A stretch of DNA of 64,000 nucleotides, from NCBI RefSeq assembly GCF_014898815.1, contig NW_026515454.1, forward strand, positions 62,001 to 126,000, in the 5' to 3' direction. Positions 11,959 to 24,839 of the stretch are shown piece after piece; within the stretch, counting starts at the first letter, position 1; each line of letters opens with the position of its first letter. The translations under genes and the position numbers were made by a program. The DNA comes from Panonychus citri. Its lineage: Eukaryota > Arthropoda > Arachnida > Trombidiformes > Tetranychidae. Under the pieces are notes generated by a model. That model saw only the letters and a program-made list of their open reading frames with translations, had not been told where the DNA came from and searched no databases.

Positions 11959-12888
11959 TTAAAATTTAACAGGAGTGACCCATCGATGGAAAAGGTCAGT
12001 TGTTGTTGGTATCGGGGCACCGGTAACATCAGGTCCCATTTGGGCAGTGTGATGAGGAGCATATTGATAAGCCTGAGCAGCTTGAAGCCATGCTTTGGGA
12101 TCAGCTGGGGCTGCTCTTAAATCGGCCATTGGTAAATGAAGTGCACTTCGACCATCCCAATGTTCACCAGCAAGAGGAGTTCTTGTAAGTGTTAACGGGT
12201 TCGGACCACCATTAGATAATCGGGTTAGATTACGATAAACTGAATTGGTGTAAGTTGGATCAACTATACCTCCATATTCAATGGCATTGGTTGCAAGTGG
12301 ATCGGTCATTCGAGGATCGTACAATTTAACTACACCTTTAAGCGGAGTTGACATAATTATATCAAGAATAACTTTAACCGCATTAGCGACTACCGTGGTT
12401 CCCCCAGTGATGGCACATATTCTTTCCGTTGAATTGGGACAACATTGACTGTACAGTTTAATTGCTGCTTTTGTCTGTTCCCGTAATTCACGAATCTTTT
12501 TTCCAGCCTTACCAATGATTCCACCAGCAATAGAAGTATGAATTAATAATCTCAATTCAACCTCTTTCTCATTATTCTTATCATCAAGATAGCCAATCAT
12601 GTCCATCATAAATTCATTGAGCGTGTTTAATGAGATAACAATGGTGAGAACTCTTTCTGGACCTGGACAATCGGGTATGATTACACTAGATTTATACGTT
12701 TTACGTAAATGGTTTATATTTACACCGCCTTTACCAATAATTGCACCAGCTTCTTTTCGTGAGATGAGAAGGCGAATATCAACATCTTCAGTGGCTCGGA
12801 ATTTTTTACTCGGAGGTTCAATGGAATCATTGGCATCACCATTATTACTACCAGGACCACTTTTGGAGCTTTCTTGTTTCACCTCCAT
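11959..12888 (-). CDS. HNRNPK: hnRNP K-like RNA-binding protein with two KH domains
   Basis: Single exon, 309 residues, with start ATG at 12888. KH domain 1 (about residues 36-102) has the loop GKGG at 52-55 in the context EAGAIIGKGG. KH domain 2 (about 110-180) has GKAG at 126-129 in ELRLLIHTSIAGGIIGKAG, followed by CCPNSTERICAI and the STPLKG/YDP/YGG stretch that also follows KH2 in hnRNP K. The first 33 residues carry a SKKF-type basic patch that could aid nuclear import. hnRNP K binds C-rich single-stranded RNA and DNA and acts in splicing, transcription and translation. Vertebrate hnRNP K is about 460 residues and has a third KH domain near its C-terminus; here the protein stops at WVTPVKF without it. 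Either KH3 lies in an unseen exon or this is a shortened copy. An acceptor-like cattta g just before the start leaves room for a 5' UTR intron. Confidence 0.85.
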   Translation of the reverse strand: MEVKQESSKSGPGSNNGDANDSIEPPSKKFRATEDVDIRLLISRKEAGAIIGKGGVNINHLRKTYKSSVIIPDCPGPERVLTIVISLNTLNEFMMDMIGYLDDKNNEKEVELRLLIHTSIAGGIIGKAGKKIRELREQTKAAIKLYSQCCPNSTERICAITGGTTVVANAVKVILDIIMSTPLKGVVKLYDPRMTDPLATNAIEYGGIVDPTYTNSVYRNLTRLSNGGPNPLTLTRTPLAGEHWDGRSALHLPMADLRAAPADPKAWLQAAQAYQYAPHHTAQMGPDVTGAPIPTTTDLFHRWVTPVKF

Positions 12889-13630
12889 AGAAAAAGACTA
12901 AATGAGAACAACGATTGTGTCGATTATTGTCTTTCAAACAATTTTTACACTTTATAGTACAATTTAGATATAAAAATTCTTCCTGAGAAAAAAAGGGAAA
13001 GGCAAATAAAGAATGAAAGAGAAAGAAAGAAAGAGAGAGAGAAAACAAGAGATAAACAAAAAGGTAAAAAAAGAAGAGGAGAAAAAGAGGAAAAAGAAGA
13101 AGGAGAAGAAACGAAAGAAACGACGAAACTTTTCCACAGGATTCCAACGATTACGTGAAAATATCGAAGCAAAAGATTAACCAGTCGTTGTTAATCTAAA
13201 AGAATCAATGGAGAAAATGAAAGAAATTAAAAAAGTAAATAATAAACAATTTAATCTTTTCAGAGAATTGGAAATGAATTTTTGTTTTCTCTCATCGATT
13301 GGATAAAATTTTCTCATCGATACATCGACCATCGAATCAAAAGAGAACCGAAAAAATTTGATTCCATTTGTGAACATCTGCCATCTGGTGGATCGAAGTT
13401 TCCACCTCAATCTTTTCCCATTGAAAGGTGAACCTTTTTGAATTGACCGCATTTTCTCATCAACTTTGACCAATCAAATCTATTGTTTACCAACCCGTTT
13501 TGTTCAAATCTCAAGTCTGACTGTTCATTTTTATATTCAATCTAAATTACTGTTCTTTAAGTGTACAATTAAATGTTTCCTTTAGTCGATTATAATTGGG
13601 TCAGTAAAGATTAGCCAGTGTCCATTTAGC
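12889..13630. other. Upstream region of the hnRNP K-like gene, purine-rich
   Basis: On the + strand, 12985-13115 is almost pure A/G (C/T-rich in the sense of the minus-strand gene). Open frames here translate to Phe/Leu/Ser runs and are judged non-coding. It probably contains 5' UTR and promoter of the hnRNP K-like gene. Confidence 0.45.
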
Positions 13631-14215
13631 CTGTGATCGATTTGTGGAAAGCAAAAGTTTACTTTGATTCCAAGTTTCAAGACAAATCCAAGTTTCATAT
13701 GGTTGAAAAACTCAACAACTTGACGGACTTTGGGCTGGATAAGTTTACAAATACCTGTCGAAAAGGGAAGGTGAGTCTCAAGAAATTTGTATTAATTGGG
13801 TCAGACCAACTGTTCTACTTGTGTATGAGTGTTAATTGAAAGTTAATTTCAATTAACTGATCAAGTTTATTGTAACCAAAGGGTGAACAACCCAGGATCG
13901 AATCTGTTTCCTCGTAAACTTGAGGGTTGATGAGAAAGTTTGATAAAAGCGGTTAACTTTATATAAAGAATAAGAATTGAAAGTTAATTTAAATGACCTA
14001 AAATGCCAACAATCAAACTTTCTCATTGCGCAGGAGGAATAAACTTACTTACTTCGGCCTGTAAAGTGCACGATGGAGACCTTTCGGCCACAAGAATCGT
14101 CCATCAGCTCAAAAATTGTCACTTGAGTTTTGTTTTTCTCGGTTTCAAATTGCGGCTAATTATCAAAATTAACTTGGTTTCCCAATTAATTTCAATCTAA
14201 TTAAGAGTCCCAAGT
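13631..14215. other. Less AT-rich block with splice-like sites, unassigned
   Basis: This block is less AT-rich than its flanks. On + there are open stretches at 13633-13770 (ending near an aaggtgagt donor-like site) and 14003-14200. On - a gtaagtaag donor-like site lies near 14056. It could be a 5' non-coding exon of the minus-strand hnRNP K-like gene or an unknown + strand exon. No domain is recognisable. Confidence 0.3.
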
Positions 14216-14554
14216 GTGTGGACAACTAATCAGTCAAATTTTGAACAGTTTCTACTCATATTACTGGTTAATATGCTCAAAATTGTCCCTTTATTGCCCC
14301 CAAAGTTTTACCTGAATCTCATTTTGTTACCTGTTGATTGTTGATGCTCATTGGGCTGTTGTTTTTTCAGTTTCTTGCTTGATGAATAACTTTTAATGAT
14401 AATCAGGAAAAGTTAATTAACTATTATAATATAACCATCAATCCATTATCCAAGCAGACTGAATATTATTCAGTTTTTCATGATACTTTCTTCAGATTCA
14501 CTTGATGATTCTGAATCTGAAAATCGGAGAAAGTTCTGATTAACATTTTATTTA

Positions 14555-14555
<1 letters not shown>

Positions 14556-14581
<26 letters not shown>
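14556..14581. repeat. (CT)n microsatellite
   Basis: An uninterrupted run of CT dinucleotides of about 26 bases. Confidence 0.9.
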
Positions 14582-14588
<7 letters not shown>

Positions 14589-17500
14589 AATTACTTTAAC
14601 TCCTTGGAGCAATTATTTAATTGATTAGTTGTTAGAAAGTATTATTTGTAAAAGGTAATCATTTACCTGAGTTTAATTTGCAATTATTTTACCCTCAAAA
14701 TGATAAATATTAATTTAACTACTTGGGTGATGATCATTGATTATTATTTTAGTCTCAATGGTTTATCAATCTAAATGATTTCCAATTAACACTTAATCGT
14801 TAATCAAAAGTAATATTTATATGTATTAATGATAAAAGGTTATGACAATCCTTTCATACTGAAAGTGATTAATTAATTATATTATTACTTTGAACATCTA
14901 TAATATTGATTGTAAAGGTTTTCCATAGGTTTTCAAGTTTCCTTTCAAATTGATTTTATTTTGATTGTTGATTGTCAAAAGGATTGATAATTATTATTAA
15001 TTTGTTACATGGAAAACCCTTTAAATTGTTACCTTGATTGTTTGTGATAACCATTGCAAATAACATTGTAAACTAAATTAAGGCAAAATGTTTGAAGTCC
15101 ATTTAATTGACCAAACAGTGAATCTGATTGATTGCTGTTAACACCATTGATCAATCTTGTCTCAACAATCAAATGAACAAAATGATTAACGTTAAATGGT
15201 TAGCAACTATTAACTCATTTTCTATTCAATAATAAGATGAATTGATTGTTACATTGATTGTTACTGATGATGGGGTGATAATTGTTTTATGTTTGAATCA
15301 AATGAAATCATCAATTCACCTTTCAATCAATACAATTTTAATTGTAACAATTTAACCCTGTAACATGATTTATTTCAATTTTCTTTTCACGATTTATTTT
15401 GACACAAAATTTCATTTCTCTGACCTTAATTGTTATTACATAGATGCCAATTACCAATTATCTTCATCAATCAGTTAACGATAAAGTTAATTACTAAATA
15501 ATAATAACATTTGAAGGTTTGATAACAATTAGATGAAAATAATAACAATCTATTGATTGTCAAGCGTCGTCTTCATGTTCAGGTCATTGGCTTGTTAATA
15601 CTGCCGTTACTATCGTCTCATTGTTATCATTGATTACGATTAATTGAATACATTGAATAATGATAATAACTGAATGCATATGAATAAATAATAGGAAGAG
15701 TAAAAGTTTATCATCTTCATGAAGGTAAAATAGTAAAAAAATAGTTCTGAGAACATGATGATAAATATCATTACTTTGAAAGATTTGATAGATTAAGATG
15801 CTAAAAAAAATAATTCGTTAAGTGTGAGAAGTGACCTTAAATTGCCTTTTTCCGTATGAATATATTATCATCGTCATGATGAACATTGTCAACGGGATGA
15901 TGATCATCATGCTTTCTGTTGAGACCAGAAAAAAGTTCTGATGATGTTAAGGATTCCTTGAGAAACTGAGATTCTGAGTTTTTTTTTGAACTAAAGGTTA
16001 ACCAAGGAGGATTACAATGATTATCATGATGATTAAGATGATAATATAGTTGAAATTATCTCTCTCTCTCTCTTTCATAATCACCATCGGAATAGCGTCT
16101 TAATCACAATGATTTAGAATCATAATCATCACCAACTTGATTATAATGAAAAAGTTTTCTCTTAAAGTTCCCATTATATTACATGATGATTCTGATTCAA
16201 TTGTAATTCTGATGCAATTTTTACCTCTCATGATAATAATAATTATCTACATTATTACTACCTGTTGTTGTGAAGATGATAAATATAACAACAAGATCAA
16301 AGAGGAATCAATGTTATTGATACAGTGAAAAAAATTCATTGACAGCCTATAACTTGATTTGGAATTTTTTTTTTCTTCTTCTTTTTCTGTTATTGTTGTA
16401 ATAACTTCCGTAATTAATATAATATTAATATTATATTTCATTTCTGATTATGATAATTACGATATTTACTATTAACCTTGAATGATTAACTTTAAACTTT
16501 TGAGGATCATTAAGTGTCCATGATATTTGATTACTACCTTGATTTTTAATTTAACTCTTGTTACAATTTGTTGGCAGGTTAATTGATTGTTGGAAAACAA
16601 TCAATCTAAAATGGTATAAAACTTACCTGTTGTTTGCATCATTTCTGACTAATTGTATCAATTTGAATCATTTAATGTTGATCATGTTTAACCGATATTC
16701 TGTTGATTTAACTCTTAAAAGAGATTTATAGAAACCAGTGGCATTTACTGCTTTCATAAAATGACAAATTGTAATTAAATTTGATTACCACTTTTTATGT
16801 ATATTCTCAGATCATATGTTCAGGATAAAAGGTGATGAAAGGAAAAGATAAAAGTGATCTGCTGAACTTTTCCCTTTTGAATCACAGAATTCAACAAGAA
16901 TTGAAAAAATTTCTTCCTAAAAAAGTTCTAAAGTTAAGGTTCCTTGATCAGACCAATGACCTAAGGCTACTTTTCTCCATCTTTCCGTTTATCATTTCAA
17001 AGTCTCTCTCTCTCTCTCTCTCTCTCTTCCTCATAATCCATCATGGTATTTCCTATTATTATGACTATTTACCCTTTAATTCATCAATTGACATGCAAAT
17101 ATGTATCTAGGCCTCTCTCTCTCTTGCGTTTTTCACCTAAAAAACAAGATCCCTCATATTCAGTGGTCATCATCACCATTAGTTATTAGCATCTTTATCA
17201 TTATCAACATCACTTTTTTCTGCCTGTCTGCATGTCTAATCATGATAATAATAACAACAATTGAATGAGTGAGTGGACAGAGTGACCTTAACTTGTTGAT
17301 GACTTTAAGATTGACCTTACCAGGACTTTTTTTTCATTATTATTAGATCGTTTTCGTGATGATGATGATGATGATGAACATCATCATCTTTGCGTGTTCA
17401 ATGAAATGAAAATGATCAACTCAAAGAGATTTTTTTTTCTTTCCCTCTTCCTATTGACATTTTTAGGATGAAAATGATGATTAGAAGATGAACAATTTCC

Positions 17501-19788
17501 TGTTTCTTTGCTTTCTCATTTTCAACCTTTTATCCTTCATCATTATTATCATTTTCATTTTAAATTACTTTTTTTTCAGAATCGGTTACAATCAATTCCT
17601 TGTAAATTGTAAATCAATGTAATGTGAAGAGTTTTCATCAATTGATTTTCCTTATTTATCTCAACATTAAATCATTACAATCAAGGAATCACTGTTTACA
17701 TGATCAGTTGATTAAAATATAACCAATTCTCAAATGAAAAGGTTACATCAAGAAACATCCTCATCTTTTTTTCAACAGGTAGCCACATATAGTTTAAACC
17801 CTCTCATCCTTTTACCTCATCATCATCATCATCATCATCTTTTACTTTCATCTTATCGTCCGATTATTAATCTTATCCTTTTCTATGAATTCAGTGAAAA
17901 GTAAAGATATTAATCTATCTCTAATTCTGTTGAAAAGAAATCTGTTCATCTTCTTCCTCTTTCTTCTTAATTTCACTTGTTTCTTGTTGTTGCTTCATGA
18001 AGATGATACTTTGATATAATGAAGAGCATCATGAACACGATGAACATGATCTGAATTAAGATTAATCCGGAATTAGGTTGACACCAACCTGAAGTACACA
18101 ATATATCATCATAAACAACGACATCACTTATGTTACCTTAACTTTTCTGGTTCCGGTTTTTACTGTGAAATATTTTCTACCTTGAATGTGAGAGAAAAAA
18201 GCAAGAAGAGATGAAGATGATGATAACTTGGATGATACTAATTCTGATGATAAAAAGAAAAGAAAGAAAAAAGAGAGAGAGATGAAAATTCTGTTGTAAT
18301 ATAATCTTTCCACCTAATCCATCAAACTAAACATGAGCTTTATCTCACTGGTTCACCTGATTGATTAATCTAATTCAATTTCGTTGATTTTTGCTCATTT
18401 CTGTTTTTCGTTTTTGCTTTTCTTCACCAATAATATATATTCATCACTGAAGATGATAAAAAGACAAGATAAGTTGACAATTAGACACAGCACCAAATCT
18501 TATCACTTACGCAAAGGAAATAAAAACATCAAAGAAATGAAGATGAGGATGATGATGATCCTCGTCAACTGACAATCAACGACCTTACATATACCCTCAT
18601 CTTCATCTTAAATATATTATTTCAGTTATCATCATTATCCCCTGATTATCATCAGCATGGTATGAATGGCCTGAGTGATTGAGAAATAAAAGGTAAAGAT
18701 GAGGATGATGATGAAGATGAAGAGAAAGAAAAAAGATAAAGAAAAAAAAAGTTACCTGAACAAGGCAATAAACAAGCAAATCTTTCAGGGTATTGATACT
18801 CACTCACACACACACTCTCTCTCTCTATCATTCATTCACTTACTCACTTGCTTATTTAACTCCTTCTCCTCCTTATCATCATCATCATCATCAGCATCTC
18901 TTTAAACAGGTAAACCCAGCCCATAGTAAAAATTTTTTTTTCTACTTTCTCTTGATCTTTTCTTGTTAACTATTGAAATAATAATTTATTGGCTGAAAAT
19001 AATCAGGATTAATTTGGATCAAATTATTATTGGATTTTCAATTTTCTCTAGGTATGAATTACTCGAGTCACTATCAAATAAATTAGCTGATTAATTTTGT
19101 TTCTTAGTTATTATAAAGATTTAAAGTAAAACCTAATCCAGATTAAAATTGATTATAGTTTTACTTTTCTTTTATTATCAACATTATCTCATACAGAGCT
19201 GTCCAATGGATACTCCTTAGATGTAAACGCTTACAATTACAACTGCAAGAGGTTTTCAGAAACTTTTTTTTTCCTATTCAATGATATAAATTATCAAGTA
19301 AATGATACTAATATCAGAAATGAGAACTCCTTTCGCCACGATCAGTTCAATCAACGAATGCGATTGAAAAATTGTTCAGAAAACGACCCAGCAGAGCTCA
19401 CAGAATGATCATATCAATGATTATCACTTGATTTGGATTTTCAGGTCATCAGATTAATCAAGATATTTCATCTTCTCTTCAAGGACAGTTAGATTAACTA
19501 TTAATATCATCTTTAAGATGTTGATTAGTTTCTTATCTTCATCTTTGCCTATGGAAGGAACTAAAAAAATAGAAACAGTTTCTTTCCGATCATCATGATT
19601 ATCTTCATGATAGTTGGTAACAATTTTTCATGATGATGATGATGATTAGAAACAAGGTGAGGTCTCATTTGATTTTTACAACAGATTCAATTACATGGGA
19701 AGATGAAAAATTAATTCAATTATCATTGAGTTGATCATTTTTCTGCTAATTAATTTACTCCAGTAAATGAATTTGCTTCGTTAACAAT

Positions 19789-19791
<3 letters not shown>

Positions 19792-19850
<59 letters not shown>
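19792..19850. repeat. Long (CT)n microsatellite
   Basis: About 59 bases of perfect CT repeat, the longest dinucleotide run in the window and likely to be length-variable. Confidence 0.95.
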
Positions 19851-19851
<1 letters not shown>

Positions 19852-20486
19852 ATGTTATTTCAATTATAATACCAGTTTTTTTTTCTCAATAATAGTAAAC
19901 AATTATTTCTAGCATTTCATTTTAATAACATTGATTTCGCTAATTTTTTCGTCATGATGACGATAGTTACAATTTAATCCAAGAGATTTAATCTTTTATT
20001 TGATGTAAAATTATCATCTTGATTCTCTTTAGGTGTTACGTGTTATTATATAATAATTTCTCAGTTCTTGATAATTTCATCTTCCACTTTCAATTTCAAA
20101 TGATATTATATATCATCATCTTCATAAAAAAATTGCTAAAAAGGCCTAAAGGTATTCCAAGAGACCTGGTCCAGTCCAGTTCCATCTTCATCTTTTATTA
20201 CATCAAGTTTTCCATCTTCTCTCTCTCTCTCTCCTGTTTTCAATAGATAAACACTAGAGATGAAGTTGAAAACAAAATTGATGATCTATGGATTTTTTTT
20301 ATTACATTGAAAAAATATTTCTCATCTTATTAGATAACTACATTAATCTTAATATTTTCTTGCTCATCAGCATTTCTGTCTAATCTCAGTCCTTTTCAAG
20401 TGTATTTTTGGTCAATCAAATGAAAATGTTAATGAAAATAAAGTTGTTTCTGGTAATGATGATGAAAAATTACTTCTATCTCTCTC

Positions 20487-20520
20487 TCACTCACTCACTC
20501 ACTCACTCACTCACTCACTC
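20487..20520. repeat. (TCAC)n tetranucleotide repeat
   Basis: About eight perfect copies of TCAC/ACTC directly after a short CT run. Confidence 0.9.
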
Positions 20521-20854
20521 GTCCATTCACTTACCTGATATATAACTTTAATCCTTAAGATAAAACCAAAATAAAGGTAAAAGTGTCAATGGAATGTTGA
20601 ATATTGTTGATAATCATGATGAAAGTTAATCAATTACTTTTCAAGATTTTCACCTTTGTCTTATCACTTTAATCACCTTAATCCTTATCCCCTTTACCAA
20701 TATGATAATATAATGCTAATAACTATCATTGTCATTATCATGATAGGAAACAATTAATAAGTTAATGAAAAAGCAATTTAATCTTAATGGAAATGGAAAT
20801 GAGGTAAATTGAATAGATAAGTTTTTCTTCCTGACAAAGAAACTGTGACTTAAA

Positions 20855-20875
20855 GATGATGATGATGATGATGAT
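20855..20875. repeat. (GAT)n microsatellite
   Basis: Seven GAT copies, representative of the many GAT/ATC trinucleotide clusters in the gene-poor region. Confidence 0.85.
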
Positions 20876-23800
20876 AAAGACCCAAAATGACAGACTCACG
20901 AACTATGTTTTAATATAAATTTAAAGTAGGAAATTAACTAATTCACTTTTATTTAAATATATTGAAACAAATACTATAACAATATTAATCCTGTGAGAAG
21001 GTTATTCACTCATTATTGTCTAATCTTAATCCATCTCTATGAATATGATGATATAAACACTTTGGTGGTGGTCATGATGATGATAATATTAACGATAATA
21101 ATAGCATTCAAAATGATTACCAAGACGTTTGATAATATCAACATTGATGTGATTTTGATGCTTCTCTTTATTTTATTTCTTGTTGATATCATTATATATG
21201 ATAGATATTATCATGAATACATGATTTCTGATGAAAATAAACTTTAATATTGAAAGAGATGAAGATGGATAATAATTTGATAGGGAATTAAAATGATAAG
21301 ATAGAAAAGTTCTTGAAATAAGATTATCCTATTATCACGAAATGACTTTCACTTTGTTGTTGTTGTTGTTTCATGATAAAATTCAATCAAATGATTAATA
21401 TCATCATCATCAATAGATTATCATGATAATTATCATCATTATCATTAAAAATTGCCCTTGTCACTATTAAATCAACTTTTAGCATAATTTAAATCCTCTC
21501 CATTAGTTATTATTATCATTTTCAATTGTAATTTTCAAATATCATTACAATCAATTAATTGTAAATTTCAAATTAAATATTAATATATATCAACTATTGA
21601 TTGATATTATTTTAATTGTAATAATATTTGATACATTGGTTTTTATTAAGGTTGATGACTTTTCCCCATTTCTTTTATATATATATTGATTTAAATTATT
21701 CAACATTTGAATTGATTAACTTCCTTGTGATTACAATTAAAATGTTATATATGTATTATAAAAGTAAATTAGTTAATTGTAAATCAATGTTAATGTTAGT
21801 TTGTAATACTTTTCAATTGTAGTAATTTAAAATTGAATAAAGTTCAAGGACAATTAATAGGGATAATCTTATTGTTTTGTTTTTCTGTTAAAAATGTTAA
21901 TCGCATTAAAGATTGAAAGTGATTAAGGTTTTATAAGATTAATTGAGAGAGCGAATCAGACAAAAATGATAACAATGGATTAACGATTAACAAAGTTAAC
22001 CACACCTTGTAATTTATTATTTGATTATCGTAATGTTATTAATTGTGTTACATGAAACCAGTGAAAAAAAAGGCTTAATCATTTGATGACCATGATGATG
22101 ATTAAAGTTTAATTTTTCTTGATTAGTCAATTGTTTCCGTCAATGAGTTTTATGTGTGTGTTTGTGTATTTTAATTGTTTGGTTATTTAGCTTTGTTGAT
22201 AATTTATGATTTACCTTTAAGGTTATCAAGTTCGTGAAGAAATTGGGAGAAAAGAAAAAGTTAATTTCTTTCAATTGTTTCCCTATTATTTTTAATTCTT
22301 TTTCATTGTAACAATACAATTAAAAATCATTTAACTATGATTATCGTTAATTATTTATCTTTAATTGTAAATACACTTTTCTTCCCAATTGAAAACCTCT
22401 TTTGACACATTGATTGTTGATTGTCAAACAACAAATAAATTGTTTACTTTGATTGAGACTTACCCTTGAAATAAATGACAAGACATGTTGATAATCATGA
22501 TGATGATGATGATGATGATAATGATAATAATAGTATATATTCCGTATGGAAAAGATAAATACTAATATAATTACACCTGATTATGATTATGATGAGGATG
22601 AAGATGAAGATAAGAAAGAGGATTGATAATGGTCATCATCTTAATCATAATCATCTTTGAGAAAAAGTTGGTTACAAGGTTACCCAAAGATATGATGTTA
22701 ATTTTTTTTTTCTTAATTCATCTTATCCAACCACACCTTTAATCAGTAATTAACTTAATTTGCATCTTCTAGCCTTGGGCAATTTAAGGTTGATCAATAC
22801 AGATGTCTGATGATATTTAGGTGTACAAAGGATGAGGATGATGATGATGATTAGGGAAGATGCTAAAGTTTATATTAACAATTTAAAGGATGAATTTTCT
22901 GTTGATTGGAATACGAAGAAAAGTAAATTAACTCAAATATCTTAATCATCATCTTAATTTTGTTGTTTTTTTTTTCATTAATCGACACGTTTGCTCAATC
23001 ACAATTTAATATTACCTTAATTATGGATTAATAAATCTTAACTACGAACAATTTAAATGGTAAATGAATCTAATCTCTGTGTCATAATATTATCACAATT
23101 AACTTGTGATGATTATCTGGTGACCCTTTAATTGTACCATTATTATTACAGAATCTTAATTACCTTCAAGATGATTATTGATTAATATCATCTTGATATG
23201 ATTAACTCTTTACCTGTTGTTGTTTATTCCCCAAGGCTAATTAAACCTTATAATCAACAATTAAGTAGTAATTGTTTGTTAAAAATTAAGTTTCACTTTA
23301 ATAATCAACTTTGTTATTAGAGATTCTGGTTTAATTCAGTTACCAATAATTTAATTAAATTGCTATCATGAGTTTATCTTATTATTTTCATCATACAGCA
23401 AATGATTAACATGAAAATTGATGTTAATTGTTACTAATTGTTTGGCCAACTAATGTCTGGGAAAATTAATACAATGACAATTATATTTAGTTACCTGGCT
23501 AATTGAATGATAACATGTAACCATTTTGATTGTTGTCAATTAGATTTAATTATAAATTGAAAAAGTTTTCTGTCCAAACCTGAATCAAATTGTAAATCGC
23601 TGACTGATTAATTGTAATTTGAAAATTATTCAAATCAATTGATTGATCTAAATTAACTAACAGGTAACAACAATCTCCTGAACAATTAAGATCCCTAACT
23701 GGTAAAAGGTTAATCATTTCAATTTTGAATCAATAACAACAATCAAATTAATCTCACGGATTATATTACAATTTAACTTTTCCTTAATCATTATGAATAA

Positions 23801-24802
23801 GAGAAAGGTAAACATTTACTTTAATTAACAGCAATTAACTGACAATAATTAGCTAAATGATGCGATCAAATTGATTGAGTTGATTTAATTAATTTAAGGA
23901 AAATAGTGAAAGCTGATTACCTTTAAACAGATGAGATGATTATCTCACCTTGTCAAGGAATTAATATAAACATCATTAAAGATTTAATCATTCAATCAAT
24001 TGGTAGATGATTATGTCAATCAGATTATAATGTTAATCATCTTAATCTCTGTATATTGAGCAATAGAGAGTTTAACCTTTTAATAACATTAAGAAATCAT
24101 TAAACTAAATCACAATCAATTTACAATGTTAATCTAATCCCAAGCGGAACCATAACAACATTACAACGTCCCGATGATTAGTTTTTCTTGTTATTGTCCT
24201 GAAATCATTTCATTAATGATATTTGACTAGATCAATGTACTTGAAATGATCAGTAAAAATAATGAATCAACTCAATAATCATGATGATTATCATGTATTG
24301 ATATTCATTAAACAATTTCATCATAAATATTAAACTGACAATTTTTTTTTATTACACATCAACAGTTATTATCACGATAATAATGTTTAAGATATTTGTT
24401 ACAGTTATATAAGTTTATCAGAATCATAAAGATTATCTTTTGAGATTAACATTTTTAAATCTCTTTTTTCATATTAATGTACCTGATCAAATGATAATCA
24501 TATCATGAAATTGAAATGAAATTGAATCAATGAAATTTCAAATATTGAAAAAATGTTATTCTAATCATTATTATCTCTCTCACTCTCACTCTCTCTCTCT
24601 CTCTCTCTCTTCCGTTGATTGTTATCATCTATCATTAAGTATCTTTTTGTGTGAGGGATTATCGTTAAGAAGCTTAATCCTAATACGATGCGTGAGGTGA
24701 TAAGAAAAAGAAAAATATTTTCCATGGAACTTTGAAAACTAATAAAAAAGTAACAATGTTAATAACAAGGTAGAGGTATTTTTCTTAGCACCCACTCCCA
24801 CT

Positions 24803-24805
<3 letters not shown>

Positions 24806-24835
<30 letters not shown>
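24806..24835. repeat. (CT)n microsatellite
   Basis: About 30 bases of CT repeat. A similar shorter one lies near 24585-24611. Confidence 0.9.

Positions 24836-24839
<4 letters not shown>

Noticed and set aside
13896..13930. tRNA T-loop-like gatcgaatc
   Set aside because: No acceptor stem or anticodon arm can be folded around it.
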